In this document: positions 59,201-64,000 of the stretch, piece after piece
How positions within the stretch are numbered: the first letter of the stretch is position 1
Layout: every line of letters starts with the position of its first letter
NCBI GenBank assembly: GCA_947846985.1
Contig: CANTUZ010000004.1
Span: forward strand, 49,825,672 to 49,889,671
Source: Fratercula arctica
Taxonomy: Eukaryota > Chordata > Aves > Charadriiformes > Alcidae
Direction: 5' to 3'
Length of the DNA stretch: 64,000 nt
The notes under the pieces: model-generated
Databases searched by the model: none
Seen by the model: the letters and a program-made list of their open reading frames with translations, nothing else
What the model was told of the DNA's origin: nothing
Position numbers and translations under genes: made by a program

Positions 59201-62200
59201 TTCAACTGGAGAGTGATGCCCTGATTGTTGGAACGTCGGCATGTTATTCCTGGGGTGCGCAGCCCTGGTGAGCCCCACATTGCATGGAAGAGCACCCGAA
59301 AGGAGGGGAGGCGCTCGGGCAAGAAGCTGTGTGTAATTGCAGGAGGGAGGAGCAGGTCCTGCCTTTGCTCCACATGGAGAATAGCCCCAGCTGGAAACTT
59401 TCCTGGGCCCCATCTTGCTCCTCTCTGATGTCCGATGGCAAAATCTCCCTTGGCTTCAGTGGCAAAATTTGCAGCCAGTGGGTTGATGGGTCTCCTGTGA
59501 CATTCCAGCTCGTCTTTTGAGTGAGAAAACGTGGTGAAACGTCACCCTGCAGCACACACAGCTGGTGTACAAGGGGGAAACCCCCCCAGAAAACACAGCA
59601 CAAGGAGGAGCCCGGTCCTGGTGGGGCAGCTGTGCGATCTAGTTACATCCCCATGCCTGGGTGAGTGTCACTGACTCCATAAAATGGGATTTATTGTAGG
59701 CAGATACGTTAATCAACAGACAGGAGGTTATTCGTCTGCCCTTGTTAGCTGTGGCGAAGGGGGACTTTTCCGTCCATGCCTGGCCTTTCCCTGAACTCTC
59801 CCCCGTAGCCCCGTTAACCTCCTGTAAAGTCCCCGGGAAATCAGGGTGCGTTGCCAAAAGGAAGCATTCAGCCAGAAAATAGCCTATGCTTCAGAAACCG
59901 CCTCTGAGAGCCAGATCTCTCCCAACGTGGTTTCTGCAGCTTCCTCCTCTTCAGCCTTCCCAACACCACGCGATCTATCCTCCAGATTCACCCCCCCACG
60001 GGCTGCCTGGGCTATTGCCCAGCCTTTGCTTGGTTTCTACCCTTCCCAACGCATGTGGTAGCAGCATCTTCCTTTACCTTCAAGATCTGCTCTTCCTTTA
60101 GGGGTTGCACCCACTCTGCTGATATTTTTTGAAATGTTCTCCCCTTTTTTGTGCAGTTCTTTGCCGTTTTTCTAAGCTTAGCTATTGGAAGGTAGACGGT
60201 TGCATGGTGTCCTGCTTTAGCCCAAGATACTGTGTAGAATTTGAGGCCTCTTCTGGATGAGCTGTTTGCTGTAGCTGGGATTTCACAGGAGCACGGGAAT
60301 TGCAGGCATTCCTCATTTTGCTTTTGTTTGTGCCAGCTGTACTCCTGCTCTGGTGCCATCCCAGCAAGAAAAGGGACTTAAGCAGTTTCGTTGTTTAAAA
60401 ATTGAGGCGTACACAGCATGGGTGAGCACCAGATGCCTCTGATATGTGGAACTGACTCTGATAGGGATCATGGCACGTTGTGCAAGTCAGTCTGAGGGCA
60501 GATGCAAGCTCTGAATACTGGATTTCAACCCTGGGACAGCATTACGGAAGCGCCTGTGTCCAAAGACAGCTGCGGAGGTGTGGAAGCAGATGAGACATGA
60601 GAGTGGTGCGCCCAGCAAGGCCATCTCCAGCAAATGGAGGGCCTCCTGGATGTAGCTCCTGACATCCAGTTCCTCATGGCCAGGTGGGCTTCACAAGGAG
60701 CCACAGGGGAGAGGGGACCGTGTGGAGAGCGTTAGCGGGTGCTGAAAATCGGTGGGTGCATGGATTGCCTTGGCTGAGCTATATGACCTTGTCTGCAAAA
60801 TCCTTGGAGCTGAAATGCTGCAGGGAGCCTGCGTGGGGGACCCTGGGGACATACACCAAGGTGGGGTCATCACTGACTTGCCTGGAATTGCAACGAGATG
60901 GGTCTTGTGCAGCCAGACACATCAGGGCTAAGTACATTGGGGAGCTCTGGAGAAAGGGAGCAGCTCGAGTGCACCTCCGAGGGATGCAACGAGGGGAAAA
61001 CTTTATATACCCTTGTCGTTAAGGCGAAAGGGGTTGCAGGGGCTTCAGAGTAGCGCTGAGGTGGGGCTGTGATGCTGGCTGGTGTTTCTGAGCATCGTCA
61101 CCACTGCGGGAGAGGCCAGCAGCGATGCTTTCCTGATAGCTTTGGTGGGCATCATGTTCTCCAAGGCAGTTCTTAAAGGACTTGCACCTTCAGTTTGTTT
61201 TGGTCCAGAAGCACACAGGTCTCTGCAACCGGTGGGTTTGGGTGCTCTGTGCCTGTGGGTGCTTTCTTCCCATCTGGAGGAGATGCCAGTTCCACTCCTT
61301 GGCCTCCTCTTGGCTATTTCGCAGCACAAATGCTGTCTGCCCCCATCTCGCTTTGACCTTGGTGTGCAGCACGGAGCTGGGGGGCTGGATGTGGCCCCCG
61401 GCATGGCAGGAGAAACATCCCATGTGTGCAGCTCTGCAGTGTTTCCTTAAGCAGAAATGAAAGCTTGGGAGGCTTTTTTTAAAAACTTTCTCTTTCTTTC
61501 TTCCCAGTATAATGACTTTGCTGCTGCTGCTGCCTTAATTTGGAGTTAATATGTAATGTTTGTAACACAGCCAAGAAACATCACTGTACTTGAGGCAGAT
61601 TATGAAAAGTATCTCATGCTAACACTGGTGTTTTAAAACTTATCCCTGTTCAAAGGTAACATGAATCTTTAAAACTAAAATCACTTGTACTTAAAGAACA
61701 TAAACATGATAAACCAGTTTGGCCCTGGCTTTTTTTTTTTTTTTCTTTCCTTCCCTTAAGGAGGTTACACTACATTTGTGCTCACTGAGAAGCAAAATTT
61801 TCCAGTGCACTCAGCTAATACTTTTTCTCTGCTCCCTTGCTGGCCTGTCAACATTTTTTTACAGTTCCAACATCTTTCTGCTGTTCATGCTGCTTGGCTA
61901 CTATTGTACCAAAGGTACATCTGTATCTTTTTACACGCTGAGGCCAGATTCTCATCCTGATCTGGGATAACTTTCCCTGTTGATTTAAAAGCAGCTACTC
62001 TAAATTTATATTGGCATTACCGAGACAAGAACCTGGTCATGAACCTTTCATCGCAAACCTAAAATGCAAACACCCTGTCTACGTCTATGAGAGTCATTTA
62101 GCTGGAAAGCATTTCTGTGTCATTTATCTTAACTGCAGCAGGTAGCAATTTAACTGTCACTCCGCACATGCCAAAGCCTCCTCAAATGCATCTGCTCCCC

Positions 62201-62427
62201 AGCTGATATCCTCCGTGGCAGAAATGGGCCTGTTCAACTTGGTCTTTCCTTTCTCAGGTGTCCCCTTCTGGACCCGGCCAGATAAGATGGAGAAGAAGCT
62301 GCTGGCAGTTCCCGCCGCCAACACCGTTCGCTTCCGATGTCCGGCAGGTGGAAACCCAACTCCTTCCATCTACTGGCTGAAAAACGGCAAGGAGTTCAAG
62401 GGAGAGCATAGGATCGGAGGCATCAAG
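29098..62427 (+). CDS. FGFR3: Fibroblast growth factor receptor 3, 5' partial (coding exons 2-5)
   Basis: Receptor tyrosine kinase of the plasma membrane that binds FGFs with heparan sulfate and signals through MAPK, PLC-gamma and STAT. It restrains cartilage growth and acts in inner ear and neural development. Coding segments are 29098-29218, 51395-51658, 56079-56132 and 62258-62427. They join in one frame with GT/AG introns and give residues 1-203: signal peptide, Ig domain D1, acid box and the first half of D2. The D1 text ([13 protein letters not shown]), the acid box ([15 protein letters not shown]) and the D2 text ([20 protein letters not shown]) point to FGFR3 rather than FGFR1, 2 or 4. 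The remaining exons lie past the window end. Introns 2-4 are 22,176, 4,420 and 6,125 bases. No break or frameshift is seen. Confidence 0.96.
29277..29300 (+). repeat. Poly-G run (24 G)
   Basis: Twenty-four consecutive G bases, preceded by GGAGGC, lie 58 bases inside intron 2 on the coding strand. Such a run can form a G-quadruplex and is prone to length error in sequencing. Confidence 0.9.
29876..29897. repeat. Poly-T run (22 T)
   Basis: An uninterrupted T run just past the CpG island in intron 2. On the minus strand it could be the A-tail of an old retroposon, but no body is recognisable beside it. Confidence 0.9.
31636..31679. repeat. Poly-C then poly-T tract
   Basis: Twelve C bases, a short CTTCCCTC-like spacer and twenty-five T bases. 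It is a simple pyrimidine tract inside intron 2. Confidence 0.9.
36624..36700. mobile_element. Reptile-type hairpin MITE, decayed
   Basis: 'aggtcctgatcttgcgtcta' opens the element and 'cccccattgatttccaaggg' then 'agcaggctgaagccct' closes it. This parallels a palindromic amniote repeat that I recall with ends 'gggcctgatcctgc' and an inner 'cccattgacttcaatgggag' next to 'caggatcaggccc'. I recognise the pattern but not its database name. Confidence 0.5.
40155..40195 (-). mobile_element. MIR-like SINE fragment
   Basis: 'tttttatcacccccattttc' then 'catctgacagagagaagtag' is close to the reverse complement of the MIR segment 'ctctctg...tcatctgtaaaatggggataa'. It is short. Confidence 0.45.
42559..42597 (+). 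repeat. 20-base tandem duplication
   Basis: The 19-base text 'cagaaaagcatcacaagta' occurs twice with one base between copies. The identity of the copies suggests a recent local duplication. Confidence 0.9.
43957..43977. repeat. Poly-A run (21 A)
   Basis: An uninterrupted A run in intron 2. I looked upstream for a processed pseudogene or SINE body and saw none, so it is listed only as a homopolymer. Confidence 0.9.
45377..45550. repeat. AT-rich (TA)n-like low-complexity tract
   Basis: About 170 bases of irregular TATATA, TAATAT and TATGTA units, almost lacking G and C. It can form cruciform or unwound DNA and is probably length-variable. Confidence 0.9.
48020..48068 (+). mobile_element. MIR-like SINE fragment
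   Basis: 'ggactgagatccaggagatg' followed by 'tgtgttcgtagccccag' fits the MIR body ('ggactgggagtcaggagacc', 'tgggttcgagtcccag'). Only this central part can be seen. Confidence 0.55.
49676..49720. repeat. A-rich low-complexity tract
   Basis: Runs of A interrupted by single C bases. It was probably a degenerate poly-A once, but no element body is recognised in front of it. Confidence 0.8.
51395..51658 (+). CDS. FGFR3: FGFR3 exon 3: Ig-like domain D1
   Basis: 264 bases, phase 1 at both ends, acceptor CCCTTTGCAG and donor CAG|GTACGT. It encodes residues 41-128, the first immunoglobulin-like loop. Visible Ig landmarks are Cys65 (in ELSC), Trp76 (in VFWFKDG) and the DSGLYSC motif ending at Cys111, so the disulfide is Cys65-Cys111. 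Three N-glycosylation sequons are present: Asn87 (NRT), Asn100 (NVS) and Asn122 (NFT). D1 is not needed for FGF binding; with the acid box it is autoinhibitory. In other FGFRs this exon can be skipped to make two-Ig-loop forms, and since 264 is divisible by three and the phases match, skipping here would keep the frame. Confidence 0.96.
51983..52072 (-). mobile_element. MIR-like SINE
   Basis: The plus strand reads 'gaactgtggctcagggaggt' then 'taagtgactt', and later 'gtgacaaatcactggcaaaa'. This is the reverse complement of MIR ('acctctctgagcctcagtttc', 'aagtcactta'). It is one of the clearest SINE matches in the window. Confidence 0.7.
54900..54961. repeat. Pyrimidine tract with 20-base poly-C
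   Basis: T-runs, a CT dinucleotide run, 20 consecutive C bases (54,933-54,952) and nine T bases. The minus strand therefore carries a poly-G run with quadruplex potential. Confidence 0.9.
56079..56132 (+). CDS. FGFR3: FGFR3 exon 4: acid box
   Basis: 54 bases, phase 1 at both ends, acceptor TCTCCTAG and donor CAG|GTAATT. It encodes residues 129-146, reading [15 protein letters not shown] from residue 132. About ten of 18 residues are Asp or Glu. This acid box lies between D1 and D2 in all FGFRs. It is thought to compete electrostatically with heparan sulfate for the basic face of D2 and so hold the unbound receptor off. The spacing SGDDED...SEDTG is typical of FGFR3. Losing the exon would keep the frame, since 54 is divisible by three. 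Confidence 0.96.
57104..57165. mobile_element. Possible reptile-type hairpin MITE end
   Basis: 'agggcctgatcctgcgaggt' followed by 'gacaggcacc' is nearly the terminal part of the palindromic GGGCCTGATCCTGC repeat. The other arm is decayed or absent. Confidence 0.45.
61940..62039. mobile_element. Reptile-type hairpin MITE, both arms visible
   Basis: The left end is 'gaggccagattctcatcctg'. The right half 'agctactctaaatttatatt' then 'ggcattaccgagacaagaac' and CTGG is roughly its inverted partner. It fits a palindromic repeat that I remember from turtle and crocodile DNA, beginning GGCCAGATTCTC with inner 'atttacaccggtgtaa'. The match runs over about 100 bases with many substitutions. I cannot give a family name. 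Confidence 0.55.
62258..62427 (+). CDS. FGFR3: FGFR3 exon 5: first half of Ig-like domain D2
   Basis: 170 bases, entered in phase 1 and leaving on a complete codon. Acceptor TTTCTCAG, donor AAG|GTAAGG. It encodes residues 147-203. Visible landmarks are the [20 protein letters not shown] stretch (about residues 151-170), where basic residues Lys156, Lys159 and Lys160 belong to the heparin-binding surface; Cys174, the first Ig cysteine of D2; and the [12 protein letters not shown] segment with Trp186. The partner cysteine is in the next exon. D2 binds both heparan sulfate and FGF. The length of 170 and the ending HRIGGIK are the same as in the human exon as I remember it. Confidence 0.96.
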
Positions 62428-64000
62428 GTAAGGCCTTGGTTTGGATCTCTGTTTTTATCAGGAGTTTTCTACCAACTGTAGAAAATTGCATTTCACAGTG
62501 ATTAACGTTGGTACATGGAAGAGCACAGTCCCGACTGGGGAATGGGGGTGTTTCTTGCAGCCTTAGCAATTGCTTGACACCAAAGTGTTAAAAAGGGCTG
62601 CTGTCCCTTGGGATTGAGGGCTAAGTCCCTGTCGGTTTGTCTATAGCGGTCATTCGGGGACTAGGTAAAAGCGAGTCTGGGTTTATGCTTGCGTTGTGGA
62701 CAGTGGTGAGAAAGCAGGAACAGAAACTTCTGTCCTAATTTCTGGAGATCAGACCAGTGCGTTGAGACACGTTAGACCAAGCTGTAGCTACTCCCAGCTC
62801 TCAAGGAAAACTGACTCGGCATCCTTTGAAGGTGTAGGAAGGACGTCACCAAAGAGCTGGTCCGTCATGCTGGTGGTCATTAACATTCTTGTGGTATAAA
62901 TCACTGACCCTCGGTAAATGTTAGATTCCCTTTGTAGCCAGAGTAATAGCATCTGCTCCGTGGCTGCGTTCTTCTCCCTCCTTCCTTTCTACCATAAGGT
63001 GTTCTGGAAAATGCTCTGGCTTGTGTTTACAGATAGAGCTAAGGGACACAGAAACCCGCCACACTTAAATGATTTAATTATCCAGAAGTTTCTATGCTAC
63101 TGTATATGACGAATTATGGCAGGATTTTAACAGGAGAATCATCTCTGCTCTGATTTTGTTGTTACCATTTTTACTACTTTGTCCTCTTGAGTCCAACTCA
63201 TTTCTGGTTTTATTTGGGGAGAACAAAACCAGCAGCAGCTGCTTATAACAAAACCAGCGTAGCAGGAAGGAGTCGACTCCTGAGCAGCGAATTTTGCCTG
63301 CAGTCTGCCAGCCCTCGCATATCCCCGGGTGCGGAGAAAAGGTGGTTTTTAGGACAACACCTTCATCAGTACTCCAAATAGCTGTGTGCTGATGCCTACC
63401 ACATCTATAGCGTTTTGGAAGGGGGCTAGGCATGCAAAGCGTGCTGGGCTCCAGAAACCAGAAGAGGATTCAAAGAAGTCTTCCCTCCCCACAGTTTTGG
63501 GCTGTTTCTTTCCTGTTAGCTCAGACCCGTTCCTGAAAGAGCCTTTTGTGATTGCTTCAGTGAAGCCTTTGAAGCTTCCTCCTCAGCCCTGTCCCTGCTC
63601 CAGCCTGGAGGAGGCTGAGGACATGCTCAGGTTTGGATCTTCTGAAAAGTTGAGGAGAGAAAAGAAGCGAGGAAGCAACTCCTGTGGCTAAACAGCCTTT
63701 TGGCAGATAACATTCACAAAGCACAAGCATCTTTTACTAATTGCAGTCTGTAAGGATCATCACAGAAGTGTTTTCAGGCTTGCGTGCGCCGTTCGAACGG
63801 CTTTTTACAAAACTATGTGACATCAGCTGCACTAAATTATGCTTGCAGAATAAAATCTAAAGCTGAAAGCAATTCCCCTACCCACTTCCCAGTGGTTTTA
63901 ATCTATCCTTGAGTTTAAATTGACATGTTTCATCCTCTGCAACATGGTAGTGAGTCTTCGGCATCACTGTGCTTTGTTTCTCTAGGGGCACCTTCCAGCA
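62428..64000 (+). other. FGFR3: FGFR3 intron 5 (partial)
   Basis: Starts GTAAGG. I looked for the next exon (second half of D2, which begins LRHQQW in birds) and do not find it before the end, so the window closes inside this intron. An AG near 63,986 preceded by T-rich sequence is not followed by FGFR-like coding text. Confidence 0.8.

Larger units (their letters stand above)
56133..62257 (+). other. FGFR3: FGFR3 intron 4 (6.1 kb)
   Basis: Donor GTAATT, acceptor CTTTCTCAG. It contains homopolymer T-runs near 56,360 and 56,468-56,486, two MITE-like pieces, and a CpG-retaining, homeobox-site-rich segment at about 58,640-58,970. No exon of another gene is recognised. Confidence 0.85.

Noticed and set aside
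63980..64000. Possible exon 6 of FGFR3 beginning after the AG near 63,986
   Set aside because: The following bases do not encode the expected second half of D2 in any frame, so it is not called.

Overview
This is vertebrate nuclear DNA, most likely from a bird. About 28 kb of non-coding DNA is followed, on the plus strand, by the first part of one large multi-exon gene: fibroblast growth factor receptor 3 (FGFR3). The bird call rests on the FGFR3 protein, which looks very like what I remember of the chicken receptor (Cek2), on a CR1 LINE 3' end, and on old reptile-type repeats. A crocodilian or turtle is less likely but I cannot exclude it. There are no prokaryotic features, no CRISPR array, and no tRNA or rRNA gene that I can see.

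Layout. (1) 1-28 kb: intergenic DNA with no recognisable coding exon. It holds a long TTCC/GGAA microsatellite (2.7-3.1 kb), MIR-like SINE fragments, a back-to-back palindrome (11.2 kb), a fossil LINE reverse transcriptase whose reading frame can still be followed (14.75-15.3 kb), a near-perfect 125-bp hairpin (18.0 kb), a CR1 3' end (21.5 kb), and a segment that looks conserved (19.6-20.1 kb). In mammals this side of FGFR3 is a long gap up to TACC3, and an empty flank fits that. (2) 28.4-29.5 kb: a CpG island with GC boxes, a non-coding exon 1, a short intron, and exon 2 with the start codon and signal peptide. (3) 29.2-51.4 kb: intron 2, 22 kb. (4) 51,395-51,658: exon 3, Ig-like domain D1. 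(5) 56,079-56,132: exon 4, acid box. (6) 62,258-62,427: exon 5, first half of Ig-like domain D2. (7) The window ends in intron 5. The rest of D2, D3, the membrane span and the tyrosine kinase lie beyond 64,000.

The four coding exons join in one frame. The first three junctions are phase 1 and the last ends on a complete codon. They encode residues 1-203 of the receptor. D1 and the acid box are the autoinhibitory module, and D2 is the start of the heparin- and FGF-binding region.

I found nothing I would call a new biological system. The best leads are the fossil RTE-like LINE, the hairpin element at 18.0 kb, two upstream ORFs plus an in-frame upstream ATG in the FGFR3 leader, three CpG-retaining segments that may be enhancers, and a surprisingly long (356-codon) antisense ORF in intron 2. 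Most other long open frames here are products of GC-rich or simple repeats.
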